64,000 nt of DNA from NCBI RefSeq assembly GCF_001421515.1, contig NZ_LMKM01000001.1, forward strand, positions 49,673 to 113,672, in the 5' to 3' direction. Both the position numbers and the translations under genes were made by a program. This document shows positions 34,800-43,379 of this stretch, piece by piece (the first letter of the stretch is position 1; each line of letters begins with the position of its first letter). This DNA is from Pedobacter sp. Leaf216 (GTDB taxonomy: Bacteria > Bacteroidota > Bacteroidia > Sphingobacteriales > Sphingobacteriaceae). Below the pieces are notes generated by a model. The model ran no database searches. It had not been told where the DNA came from and was given only the letters and a program-made list of their open reading frames with translations.

Positions 34800-36632
34800 A
34801 TGAAGAAATTTTTAGGTGCTGCAATATTTAGCCTTTTATCGCTCACGGCATTCGCACAGAATGAGATCAGTTATACGGTTTCATTTCCAAATGCGATCCA
34901 CCATGAGGCAGAAATCAGTATGTTGATTCAAAATGTACCAGCGGGGGCACTAAAGGTTAGAATGAGCAGATCCTCGCCAGGCCGTTATGCTACACATGAA
35001 TTTGGAAAAAATGTTTATCATTTAAAAGCCTTTAACGAAGCAGGCAAACAGCTGAACATCAAACAATCAGCCGGTGATGTATATGAGATTCCTACTCACG
35101 GCAGTAGCGTAAAAATAACGTATACACTTTTTGGAAACTGGATTGACGGAACTTATGCAGGTTTTGATGAAACCCATGCCCACATGAATATTCCGGCAAC
35201 ATTCGCTTTTCCGCTTGGTATGGATAGCAGACCGCGGCTGGTGAAATTCAATTATGCCGAAAAACAGAACTGGAAAGTAGCCACACAGCTTAAACCAATG
35301 GGCAACGGAACTTATTTTGCGCCCAACCTTCAGTATTTTATGGATAGCCCAACAGAAATTGCCAACTATAAAACAGCAAGCTGGAAGGTGCAAAATACTG
35401 ACGGAAAGCAACAAACCGTTCATTTAATTACGCACGCTAACGACGATCAAAAAACCGTTGACAACTATGCGGAAATGCTTAAAAAAATGGTCGATGAACA
35501 TTTTGCCGTTTGGGGAGAATTCCCAACCTATGATTACGGTAATTATTATTTTCTGGATGATGTATATCCTGAGAATGCGGGCGATGGCATGGAGCATAGA
35601 AATTCTACTTCAATTGTACAACGCACACCGAAGATTGAAGGTTATGAAGCGAACCTGCTGGGAACTTTTTCGCATGAATATTTCCACAGTTGGAATGTAG
35701 AACGGTTAAGGCCGAAAACCCTGGAACCTTTTAATTTCGAACATGCCAACATGAGCGACGAACTTTGGCTGGCCGAAGGTTTTACACAATATTATGGCAA
35801 CTTACTCTTAACCAGGGCAGGATTAAAAACTGTAGATAATGCCGTGCAAACTTTTAACGGCCTTGTAAATGCTGTTTTGCTTTCGCCAGGTGCAAAGAAT
35901 TTCTCGCCGATCGAAGCCAGCCGATATGCCGTATTTGCCGATGCTGGTGTAGCAATTGATCAAACCAACAAAGGCAACATCTTTACTTCATATTATACCT
36001 ATGGTGCAGCAACAGCATTGGCACTTGATCTTCGCTTAAGAACCGAATTTAAGCTCACACTTGATGATTATATGCGCGCCCTATGGAAAGCTTATGGTAA
36101 ACCGGAAATTGCTTATACCGTTCCTGATTTAGAAAAAACCTTAGCTCTTTTAACTAAAAACCCCGCTTTTGCTGCCGACTTTTTTAAAAAGTACATCTAC
36201 GGAACAGATAAGAATGACTATGCCAAACTGCTTTTAAATGCAGGCCTTGTTTCGCAGAAAGCAAGCCCTAACAAAGCCTATACCGGTTTGGGTAGAATTA
36301 ATGCTGTAGAAGGAAAGCTTATCCTGGGGCAAACACTCATAGGCACACCCGCTTATCAGGCAGGTTTGGATGTTGATGATGTGTTGTTAACCATAGATGG
36401 CGAAAAGTTAAAAGATGCGGCCGCCCTTGCAACACTTACCGATGCGCACAAACCCGGAGATGTATTAAAGGTTACTTATCTTCACCGCGGAGAAGAGAAA
36501 GCAACCCAGTTAACCCTGACCGAAAACCCATCTTTAGAAATCGTCCCGATCGAAAAAACAGGCGGAAAGTTAACCCCTGCTATGCAGACTTTCAGAGATA
36601 AATGGTTATCATCGCAGGTAAAATCTAAATAA
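34800..36632 (+). CDS. M61-family peptidase with PDZ domain
   Basis: 610 residues from ATG 34800, which opens a signal peptide (MKKFLGAAIFSLLSLTAFAQ). After an N-terminal beta domain comes the glycyl aminopeptidase-like peptidase: AGDGMEHRNS (GxMEN-like aminopeptidase motif variant), zinc motif TFSHEYFHSWNVERLRP (HExxH), and the downstream Glu in LWLAEGFTQYYG. Residues about 490-590 form a PDZ domain (GRINAVEGKLILGQTLIGTPAYQAGLDVDDVLL). It is a periplasmic or surface peptidase. The M28 peptidase follows by 22 nt, probably in the same operon. Confidence 0.93.
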   Translation: MKKFLGAAIFSLLSLTAFAQNEISYTVSFPNAIHHEAEISMLIQNVPAGALKVRMSRSSPGRYATHEFGKNVYHLKAFNEAGKQLNIKQSAGDVYEIPTHGSSVKITYTLFGNWIDGTYAGFDETHAHMNIPATFAFPLGMDSRPRLVKFNYAEKQNWKVATQLKPMGNGTYFAPNLQYFMDSPTEIANYKTASWKVQNTDGKQQTVHLITHANDDQKTVDNYAEMLKKMVDEHFAVWGEFPTYDYGNYYFLDDVYPENAGDGMEHRNSTSIVQRTPKIEGYEANLLGTFSHEYFHSWNVERLRPKTLEPFNFEHANMSDELWLAEGFTQYYGNLLLTRAGLKTVDNAVQTFNGLVNAVLLSPGAKNFSPIEASRYAVFADAGVAIDQTNKGNIFTSYYTYGAATALALDLRLRTEFKLTLDDYMRALWKAYGKPEIAYTVPDLEKTLALLTKNPAFAADFFKKYIYGTDKNDYAKLLLNAGLVSQKASPNKAYTGLGRINAVEGKLILGQTLIGTPAYQAGLDVDDVLLTIDGEKLKDAAALATLTDAHKPGDVLKVTYLHRGEEKATQLTLTENPSLEIVPIEKTGGKLTPAMQTFRDKWLSSQVKSK

Positions 36633-36654
36633 AACTAACTAATACTTATTACAC

Positions 36655-37962
36655 ATGAAGAAAATATTCCTTTTTACCATTGTCGGTTTGGCAAGTTTGC
36701 AGCTGAAAGCGCAAAACATCGATAAAATTATCACGCGCGAGTATACCGACCATCTGATTAAAACTTTAAGTGCAGATGATATGCAGGGGCGTGCAACATT
36801 TACCCCGGGCATTGATAAGGCCGCAAGCTTTATCGAATCTGAGTTTAAAAAAATAGGTTTACAGCCTTTAACAGGTGAAAAAACTTTCCGTCAGAGTTTT
36901 AACAAATACCAGGTAGCCATTCAAAACACAAGTGTTAAAATTGATGGACAGGAAGTTTCCCCGGAAAACCTGATTGTTTCCGGAGTTACTACTGAAAGTA
37001 TTTCACTCGATAAATCGAATGCTACTGTTGTTAAGCTTGATCCGGAAAAGGCATTTGTACCGCAGCTTAGGGCGATGATGGGTGCAGAGAAAAATCAGAT
37101 CGTTTTAGTTGACAGCAAATTTGCTGATTTGTTTAACCGTTACAAAAGTTATTTCAGTAAACCTGCAACCGTAGATGAAAAAGACGTTAAAGCAACTACA
37201 AGCGCAGTACAGGTTTTTATTTTAGGTAAAGATGCTGCCACCGATTTTTCTGCAACATTTAAAAGTAAGGTAACTAAAATGCCTTTATTTAATGTTGCGG
37301 GCGTAATTCCAGGTAAATCAAAAGCAAAAGAAATTGTGGTTTTCTCAGGTCATTATGATCATTTAGGTTTTTTGAAAGCTGTAGATGGTGATAGTATTGC
37401 CAATGGCGCGGATGATGACGCTTCGGGTACTACGGCCATGATTGCCCTTGCCAAGTATTACAAAGCGCAGAAAAATAATGAGCGTACCCTGATTTTCGTT
37501 GCCTTTACAGCCGAAGAAATTGGTGGTTTTGGTGCGAAAGACTTTTCAGAAAAATTAAATCCTGATGATGTTGTAGCCATGTTTAACATAGAAATGATCG
37601 GTAAAGATTCGAAATTCGGAAAAAATACTGCATTTATAACCGGTTATGAAAGATCTGATTTCGGTAAGATTTTACAGAAAAACTTAGCTGGAACCGAATT
37701 TACATTCCATCCAGACCCTTATCCGGATCAGAATTTATTTTACAGAAGTGATAATGCCACTTTAGCTGCCTTAGGTGTTCCGGCACATACCATCAGTACC
37801 GATAAAATCGATATTGATAAGTTGTACCACAGTGTTAAAGATGAATACAGCTCTTTAGATGTTGAAAACATACTTTCTACCATCAAAGCAATTGCTAAAA
37901 GTGCTGTAACCATAGTAAACGGAACAGATACCCCAACAAGGATACCGAAGTTGAAAAAATAA
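36655..37962 (+). CDS. M28-family zinc peptidase
   Basis: 435 residues with signal peptide MKKIFLFTIVGLASLQLKAQ. After an N-terminal region with a PA-like insertion (about 95-205), the M28 core shows VVFSGHYDHLG (His, Asp), GADDDASGTTAMIALA (bridging Asp), FVAFTAEEIGGFGAK (catalytic and zinc Glu), FNIEMIGKD (Asp position replaced by EM context) and a final His in GVPAHTIST. Secreted aminopeptidase or carboxypeptidase activity is likely. Downstream of M61. Confidence 0.92.
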   Translation: MKKIFLFTIVGLASLQLKAQNIDKIITREYTDHLIKTLSADDMQGRATFTPGIDKAASFIESEFKKIGLQPLTGEKTFRQSFNKYQVAIQNTSVKIDGQEVSPENLIVSGVTTESISLDKSNATVVKLDPEKAFVPQLRAMMGAEKNQIVLVDSKFADLFNRYKSYFSKPATVDEKDVKATTSAVQVFILGKDAATDFSATFKSKVTKMPLFNVAGVIPGKSKAKEIVVFSGHYDHLGFLKAVDGDSIANGADDDASGTTAMIALAKYYKAQKNNERTLIFVAFTAEEIGGFGAKDFSEKLNPDDVVAMFNIEMIGKDSKFGKNTAFITGYERSDFGKILQKNLAGTEFTFHPDPYPDQNLFYRSDNATLAALGVPAHTISTDKIDIDKLYHSVKDEYSSLDVENILSTIKAIAKSAVTIVNGTDTPTRIPKLKK

Positions 37963-37985
37963 AAAGGTAGTAGTTATAAAACGGT

Positions 37986-38055
37986 CGTCATTCCCGCGCA
38001 GGCGGGAATCGTAATGCAGTAAGCTTTAAGATTCCCAAACAGGTTGGGAATGACG
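37986..38055. repeat. Double REP-like hairpin
   Basis: CGTCATTCCC (37986-37995) pairs with GGGAATGACG (38046-38055). Inside lie ATTCCCGC-GCAG-GCGGGAAT and ATTCCCAA-N5-TTGGGAAT, so either one long or two short hairpins can form. It belongs to the same family as 28880-28904 and 49158-49190. Confidence 0.6.
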
Positions 38056-38080
38056 AGCCGTCCGATACAACTCCAACAAA

Positions 38081-38108
38081 AATGGCCAGTGAAAAATCAC
38101 TGGCCATT
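38081..38108 (-). terminator. Terminator of carB
   Basis: A perfect 12-bp stem AATGGCCAGTGA / TCACTGGCCATT with an AAAA loop, 26 nt after the carB stop. It also faces the M28 gene from the other side, so it may work in both directions. Confidence 0.75.
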
Positions 38109-38134
38109 GCTATTTTATAAATTCAGTAAGTGGA

Positions 38135-40972
38135 TTACTTACTCAAATACATCGATTTATCTTTGTACAACTTACGGAAGTAAGGATCTTCTAAATCTTT
38201 AATGAAGCGGATTGCCTCACCTGTGGATTTCATTTCAGGACCTAATTCTTTTGCAACCTCAGGGAATTTCTCGTAAGAGAAAACCGGTTCTTTAATTGCA
38301 TAACCTTCAAGTTTACGAACAATCGTAAAATCTTTCAGTTTTGCCACACCCAACATAATCTTCGCTGCGATATTGATGTATGGTACATCGTAAGCTTTTG
38401 CGATGAAAGGAACCGTACGCGATGCCCTAGGGTTTGCCTCGATTACATAAACTTTCTCATCTTTGATAGCGAACTGGATGTTTAACAAACCTCTCACATC
38501 TAAAGCTTTCGCAATTTTGATCGAGTATTCTTCCATCGCTTTAGTTACAGTTTCTGATAAGCTGAATGTTGGTAACACTGCAAATGAATCTCCTGAGTGG
38601 ATACCTGCTGGCTCAATGTGTTCCATCATACCTACAATGTGAACATCCTCACCATCAGAAATCGAATCAGATTCCGCTTCTTCGGCTCTATCAAGGAAGT
38701 GATCGATCAATACGCGGTTTCCTGGTAAATCACCTAGTAACTTCACTACTGCTTTTTCAAGGTCTTCATCGTTAATTACGATGCTCATGCCTTGTCCACC
38801 CAATACATAACTCGGACGAACCAATACCGGATAACCTACCTCATTTGCCACAACAATTGCTTCTTCAGCATTTTCAGCGACACCATATTTTGGATAAGGA
38901 ATATCCAATTCTTTCAACAAATCAGAGAAACGGCCGCGATCTTCGGCGATATCCATGTTTTCGAAAGATGTTCCGATTATCTTGATGCCTTTTTCGGTTA
39001 GTTTCTCCGCCATTTTCAAAGCAGTTTGACCACCCAATTGAACGATTACGCCAAGAGGTTTCTCAAGCTCGATGATTTCACGAACATGCTCCCAAAATAC
39101 CGGCTCGAAGTATAATTTATCGGCCATGTTAAAGTCTGTAGAAACCGTTTCAGGGTTACAGTTAATCATGATGGCCTCGAAACCTGTTTCCTTTGCAGCC
39201 AATAAGCCATGTACGCAAGAGTAATCGAATTCGATACCCTGACCGATACGGTTAGGCCCCGATCCCAATACAATTACCTTTTTCCTATCAGATGGAACAG
39301 ATTCATTTTCTTCTTCGAAAGTAGAGTAGTAATATGGTGTTTTAGCAGGGAATTCCGCAGCACAAGTATCCACCATTTTATATACCCTGTTGATTCCTAA
39401 AGCTTTACGGCGATCGTAAACTTCATCTTCGGTAACATTGCCCAACAACCAGGCGATCTGAATATCAGAGAAACCTTTTTGTTTAAGCGTTACGAAGAAA
39501 TCCTGAGGGATATTGTTTAAAGAATATCTTTTTAATTCAGTTTCAAGCAAAACAAGTTCTTGAATCTGGTTTAAGAACCATTTATCAATTTTAGTAACCT
39601 TACGGATCGATTCCAAAGGCACACCCATTGTCATGGCATCTTTTATTAAAAACAGACGGTTCCATGAAGCGTGCTCCAGGCCATCCATAATTTCGTTGAT
39701 GTTGCGGTTTTGTCTGCCATCGGCACCTAAACCTGCGCGGTTAATTTCTAAACTCTGACAAGCTTTTTGCAATGCTTCGATAAAAGTACGGCCGATCGCC
39801 ATAACCTCACCTACAGATTTCATTTGTAAACCTAGCTCTTTGTTCGCTCCTTTAAATTTATCAAAGTTCCAGCGTGGTACTTTAACAATTACATAATCCA
39901 AAGTAGGCTCAAAATATGCCGAAGTTGTTTTGGTAATCTGATTTTCAATTTCATCAAGGTTGTAACCGATTGCCAGTTTTGCAGCAATTTTTGCAATTGG
40001 ATATCCTGTTGCCTTACTTGCCAATGCTGATGAACGTGATACACGCGGGTTAATTTCGATGGCGATAATTTCGTCATTTGCCGGGTTAACCGAAAACTGA
40101 ACATTACATCCACCTGCGAAGTTCCCGATTGCACGCATCATTTTAATCGCCTGGTTACGCATATCCTGGTAACAGCGGTCTGATAAAGTCATAGCAGGTG
40201 CAACAGTGATCGAATCTCCTGTATGGATACCCATTGGGTCGAAGTTTTCGATCGAGCAGATAATGATCACGTTGTCGTTGCTATCTCTTAACAACTCCAA
40301 CTCATATTCTTTCCAGCCTAAAACAGCTTTTTCAACCAATACTTCGTGTGTTGGTGAAGCTTCCAAGCCACGTTTTAAAGCGGCATCAAATTCTTCTTTT
40401 TTGTGCACAAAACCACCACCAGAACCACCTAAAGTATATGAAGGGCGGATTACCAATGGATAACCGATTTGTTGTGCAGCTTCTTTACCTTCTAAAAATG
40501 AGTTGGCAATTTTCGATTCAGCAACACCTACGCCGATATCCACCATTAACTGGCGGAAAGCTTCACGGTTTTCTGTTTTTTCGATTGCTGCAACATCCAC
40601 ACCAACAACTTTTACACCGTATTTTTCCCAAACACCGCGTTCTTCAGCCTCTTTACAAAGGTTTAGTGCGGTTTGCCCTCCCATAGTAGGAAGTACTGCA
40701 TCAATTCTAGGTAAATCTGCAGAGTCGATATGCTCCTGTAAAATAACCTCTATTGAATCAACAGTTAACGGGCGCAGGTAAACATGGTCACCGATAACCT
40801 TATCCGTCATGATGGTAGCCGGATTGGAGTTGATAATGGAAACGGTAATTCCTTCTTCTTTTAAAGAAAGTGCCGCTTGCGAACCCGAGTAATCAAATTC
40901 ACAGGCTTGGCCAATGATAATTGGTCCAGATCCGATAATCAGTACTGAGCGAATGGAAGTGTCTTTAGGCAT
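38135..40972 (-). CDS. carB: Carbamoyl-phosphate synthase large subunit
   Basis: 945 residues. Two duplicated ATP-grasp halves are complete (SVLIIGSGPIIIGQACEFDYSG near the start; KVIVLGSGPNRIGQGIEFDYS at about 570). It makes carbamoyl phosphate from bicarbonate, ammonia and two ATP for pyrimidines and arginine. The protein stops soon after GPEMKSTGEAIRFIKDLED, about 120 residues short of the usual 1,070, so the C-terminal MGS-like allosteric domain (UMP/ornithine/IMP control) is absent. I believe this short form is common in Bacteroidetes. The small subunit carA is not adjacent. Confidence 0.96.
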   Translation of the reverse strand: MPKDTSIRSVLIIGSGPIIIGQACEFDYSGSQAALSLKEEGITVSIINSNPATIMTDKVIGDHVYLRPLTVDSIEVILQEHIDSADLPRIDAVLPTMGGQTALNLCKEAEERGVWEKYGVKVVGVDVAAIEKTENREAFRQLMVDIGVGVAESKIANSFLEGKEAAQQIGYPLVIRPSYTLGGSGGGFVHKKEEFDAALKRGLEASPTHEVLVEKAVLGWKEYELELLRDSNDNVIIICSIENFDPMGIHTGDSITVAPAMTLSDRCYQDMRNQAIKMMRAIGNFAGGCNVQFSVNPANDEIIAIEINPRVSRSSALASKATGYPIAKIAAKLAIGYNLDEIENQITKTTSAYFEPTLDYVIVKVPRWNFDKFKGANKELGLQMKSVGEVMAIGRTFIEALQKACQSLEINRAGLGADGRQNRNINEIMDGLEHASWNRLFLIKDAMTMGVPLESIRKVTKIDKWFLNQIQELVLLETELKRYSLNNIPQDFFVTLKQKGFSDIQIAWLLGNVTEDEVYDRRKALGINRVYKMVDTCAAEFPAKTPYYYSTFEEENESVPSDRKKVIVLGSGPNRIGQGIEFDYSCVHGLLAAKETGFEAIMINCNPETVSTDFNMADKLYFEPVFWEHVREIIELEKPLGVIVQLGGQTALKMAEKLTEKGIKIIGTSFENMDIAEDRGRFSDLLKELDIPYPKYGVAENAEEAIVVANEVGYPVLVRPSYVLGGQGMSIVINDEDLEKAVVKLLGDLPGNRVLIDHFLDRAEEAESDSISDGEDVHIVGMMEHIEPAGIHSGDSFAVLPTFSLSETVTKAMEEYSIKIAKALDVRGLLNIQFAIKDEKVYVIEANPRASRTVPFIAKAYDVPYINIAAKIMLGVAKLKDFTIVRKLEGYAIKEPVFSYEKFPEVAKELGPEMKSTGEAIRFIKDLEDPYFRKLYKDKSMYLSK

Positions 40973-41134
40973 GATAAAGCTTAAACAATAATTAAAATTC
41001 TAAAGTATTGGTTCCAATTGAAACCTTGAAAGCAACGAGATTTTGTGCTTGTATGAAGAAAAAATCCCAACTGTTCTGTCGGGATGCAAAGATACATCTT
41101 TAGAAGTATTTTAAGCTGATTTTTTTAAAATAAA

Positions 41135-41159
41135 AAAGAGGGTTTAGAAAGCCCTCTTT
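41135..41159 (-). terminator. Terminator after the 41185 gene
   Basis: AAAGAGGG (41135-41142) pairs with CCCTCTTT (41152-41159); the minus-strand continuation is TTTTATTTT. It lies 25 nt after the stop of the small exported protein gene. Confidence 0.7.
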
Positions 41160-41184
41160 ATAAATTTTTCTTTTGCCGAAAAGC

Positions 41185-41502
41185 CTACTGCTGTAATTTT
41201 ATTTCGCCCAAATCGGTAGTGGCACTATCTTTTACGGCCACCTTTTCTATCACGGCATCTTTATATGGCGCGTTAGCTTTAATTACCACCGTATAAACGC
41301 CTTGTTTAAGGTTGGTAAAAGTAAAAACACCTTGATTCACCTGAGCGCTAAGCGTGTCTGTGGAAGCTACAAGAGAAACCGATGAAGCAGCATCCACCGG
41401 AGTAATTTTTCCAATTATCCCACCAAGTTTAACATTTGTAAAAGCAATCGCTCCCAATGCAAATACAATTATTAGTGATAATGCAACACATAATTTTTTC
41501 AT
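41185..41502 (-). CDS. Small exported protein with carboxypeptidase-regulatory-like fold
   Basis: 105 residues from ATG 41502, the start of a signal peptide (MKKLCVALSLIIVFALGAIAF); the longer frame to 41631 has no such sign. The mature part reads as a single Ig-like CarboxypepD_reg domain: GGIIGKITPVDAASSVSLVASTDTLSAQVNQGVFTFTNLKQGVYTVVIKA. Such domains act as adhesive or structural modules. Monocistronic with its own terminator. Confidence 0.75.
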   Translation of the reverse strand: MKKLCVALSLIIVFALGAIAFTNVKLGGIIGKITPVDAASSVSLVASTDTLSAQVNQGVFTFTNLKQGVYTVVIKANAPYKDAVIEKVAVKDSATTDLGEIKLQQ

Positions 41503-41784
41503 GGTATAACGTTTTAGCTGTTGATGTCTTAAATAAATAACACCATTTTGCCTAAATAGTTTTAAATAATGAACACTCAGATTACGCACTGTACTAGAAA
41601 TTATACACGAGTGTACACACTGTATATGCAATAGTTACATAAATGTTAATTAGTGTTAAAAGAAATATGCAAATGTAGCCCTACACGTCAGAATTAAGTC
41701 ACGAAGTTGTGATGAGCCTATTATTGGCAATAATGTTGTAATAAGCTCAACATATATGCGTTTTGTATATACTTTAGACATTGT

Positions 41785-41895
41785 TCTAAAGCTTCCTCCG
41801 CGGCTTAGTTACCCGCCATGAGGATTTCTTCATAAATAGTTTGTTTGGTTTATTATCCGGTTAGAGGAGCCCTCCTCAACCGGATTTTTTCTTTT
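41785..41895 (+). ncRNA. Candidate small RNA or attenuator before the NadR-like gene
   Basis: A stretch without a gene folds into a first stem-loop CCTCCGCGGC...GCCATGAGG (about 41803-41833). A strong terminator hairpin follows: ATCCGGTT (41855-41862) with AACCGGAT (41878-41885) and inner GAGGAG/CTCCTC (41864-41877), then TTTTTTCTTTT. The hairpin ends about 45 nt before the GTG start of the next gene. It could end an independent small RNA of about 100 nt or attenuate the downstream gene. TACTTTAG at 41770-41777 is a possible -7 box. No known riboswitch class is recognised. Confidence 0.45.
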
Positions 41896-41937
41896 AAGGC
41901 ATTTTCTTTTACATTTGATTGTGTTCAGAAAAATATC

Positions 41938-42468
41938 GTGAATAAAAATATCAAAAAGATTGCAATTGTTGGCCCGGAAAGTACGGGAAAATCTACCATG
42001 TCTCAATTACTGGCAAAGCATTACCATGTATCATGGGTGCCGGAGTATGCCCGTTATTATTGCGAAAATTTGGTTACCGATTATACCTTACAGGATGAAA
42101 TAAACATGTACTACGGTCAGGTAGCTTTGGAAGATGCCATTTTAGTAACTACCCTTAGCGACTTTATTATTTGTGACACCACTTTTGTTACGGTAAAAAT
42201 CTGGAGCGATGAGGTACTTGGCGAAACTCCGGAAGTTGTTTTAAAAGCTTTGCCAAAAAGACCGTATGATCTTTATCTTTTAATGGATATCGATTTACCA
42301 TGGCAAGATGATCCGCTACGCGATTTCCCGGAGAAGCGAGAATATTTTATGCAGGTTTGGCATAAGGAACTGCAGGCACTAAACGCCAATTATAAAGTTA
42401 TTGGTGGTTTAGGAAATGAAAGGCTTGCAAATGCTATAGCGGCAATCGATGATTTTTTAGGTTTATAA
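41938..42468 (+). CDS. NadR-like AAA ATPase / ribosylnicotinamide kinase-like
   Basis: 176 residues if GTG 41938 is the start, which fits the alignment of the P-loop near the N-terminus (KKIAIVGPESTGKSTMSQLLA). The longer frame from 41845 would be translated through the terminator hairpin. VPEYARYYCE, then FIICDTTFVTVKIWSDEV and PLRDFPEKREYF are typical of the kinase domain of NadR, which phosphorylates nicotinamide riboside. The NadR adenylyltransferase and DNA-binding domains are absent. A stand-alone kinase of this type sits in Bacteroidetes NAD or thiamin salvage; which substrate applies here is open. Confidence 0.8.
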   Translation: MNKNIKKIAIVGPESTGKSTMSQLLAKHYHVSWVPEYARYYCENLVTDYTLQDEINMYYGQVALEDAILVTTLSDFIICDTTFVTVKIWSDEVLGETPEVVLKALPKRPYDLYLLMDIDLPWQDDPLRDFPEKREYFMQVWHKELQALNANYKVIGGLGNERLANAIAAIDDFLGL

Positions 42469-42510
42469 GAAATAAATTGTTCTTGATAAAATTCTTGTCT
42501 GTTTTGAAAT

Positions 42511-42760
42511 TGCCAAAATAGTACAGAACCACTCTTTTCTCATTAATATAAAACGTTTTTTTTGGAAACGAAAGAACAGCATCTCATAGGTGCTACAGCC
42601 CCGCCATCCGCTAATTTCGATCAAGGATCGGAACCGCTCCTGTCGGGTTTAGTTAGCGGCGGGGTTTGCTTCAGGGCAAGAAATTTTCCCAAATAAACCG
42701 ATTGTAGGGAAGAGCTTCCGATTCTTCATCGGAACGCGTACCAGAAAGCGGGACTGAAAT
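42511..42760 (+). repeat. Long tandem repeat unit A1 with nested dyads
   Basis: First of two ~250-bp tandem units here; related units are at 63254-64000. The unit begins TTGCCAAAATAGTACAGAACC and ends ...GCGGGACTGAAAT. It contains CCCGC...GCGGG, a long dyad (about TCGATCAAGGATCGGAA with TTCCGATTCTTCATCGG) and an inner TCGGGTTTA with TAAACCGA. No reading frame of note. Confidence 0.75.
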
Positions 42761-43010
42761 GGCCAAAAGTACAGAACCACTCCTTTCCATAACAATAAAA
42801 CGTTTTTCTTTTTAGGAAACGAAAGGACAGCATCTCATAGGTGCTGCAGCCCCGCCATCCGCTAATTTCAATCAAGGATCGGAACCGCTTCTGTCGGGTT
42901 TAGTTAACAGCGGTTTGCTTCAGGGCACAAAATTTTCCTAAATAAACCCAATTGTAGGGAAGAGCTTCCGATTCTTCATCGGAACTCGTACCAGAAACCG
43001 GGACTGAAAT
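42761..43010 (+). repeat. Long tandem repeat unit A2, followed by a partial third
   Basis: Second unit, about 90 percent alike to A1 by eye, beginning GGCCAAAAGTACAGAACCACT. The first 25 nt of a third unit (GGCCAAAAGTACAGAACCACTCC, 43011-43034) follow and then similarity stops. The remaining gap to the riboswitch (43035-43132) holds only AT-rich promoter sequence. Confidence 0.75.
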
Positions 43011-43132
43011 GGCCAAAAGTACAGAACCACTCCTTTTCACGGTCTAAAATCACAAATCTTACATTGTACAGTCAATTTTTGCCCTATTGACTCACAATTA
43101 ATCAAAAAACCCGTTTATTCTTAAATATTTTC

Positions 43133-43140
43133 TACCTTTG
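43133..43140 (+). promoter_or_regulatory. -7 box of the thiamin receptor promoter
   Basis: TACCTTTG is an exact TAnnTTTG. The expected start at about 43147 coincides with the first base of the TPP aptamer. A clear TTTG -33 box is not seen. Confidence 0.55.
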
Positions 43141-43146
43141 AAGCAT

Positions 43147-43312
43147 CATTAGGGGTGCCTTGTTTAATAAACACAAAACAGGCTGAGAACATACCCATTT
43201 TATAGGTGAAAGGTAAAAGATAAAAGCATTTGGTAAAAACCGAAACTTGAATCTCCTAACCATTAACCTTATAAATGCACCTGATCCGGGTAATGCCGGC
43301 GTAGGGATTGGA
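43147..43312 (+). promoter_or_regulatory. TPP riboswitch with enlarged J2-4 segment
   Basis: Conserved aptamer parts in order: AGGGGTGCC (43151-43159), short P3 closing at CAGGCTGAGA (to 43188), ATACCC (43191-43196, pairing with GGGGT), CACCTGATCCGGGTAATGCCGGC (43278-43300) and GTAGGGAT. Between ATACCC and CACCTGAT, where about 5-8 nt are usual, there are about 80 nt; TTATAGG and CCTTATAA at the two ends of this insert can pair, so it probably forms an extra arm. Length 166 nt against 75 nt for the first riboswitch. Confidence 0.9.
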
Positions 43313-43332
43313 GTTATGGAAGTTTAACTGAA

Positions 43333-43356
43333 ATCGGGGAAACCCCTTTTTCCGAT
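43333..43356 (+). terminator. Possible expression-platform hairpin
   Basis: GGGG-AAA-CCCC (43336-43346) followed by TTTTT (43347-43351) could be a small terminator, while ATCGG (43333-43337) with CCGAT (43352-43356) is a competing outer pairing. It sits between aptamer and the receptor start, where a TPP-controlled switch is expected. Confidence 0.45.
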
Positions 43357-43379
43357 GGGTTTAACTAAAAACAATACAA

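Noticed and set aside
42511..43034. CRISPR array
   Set aside because: Repeat units are ~250 bp and contiguous, without short repeats alternating with unique spacers, and no cas genes are nearby.
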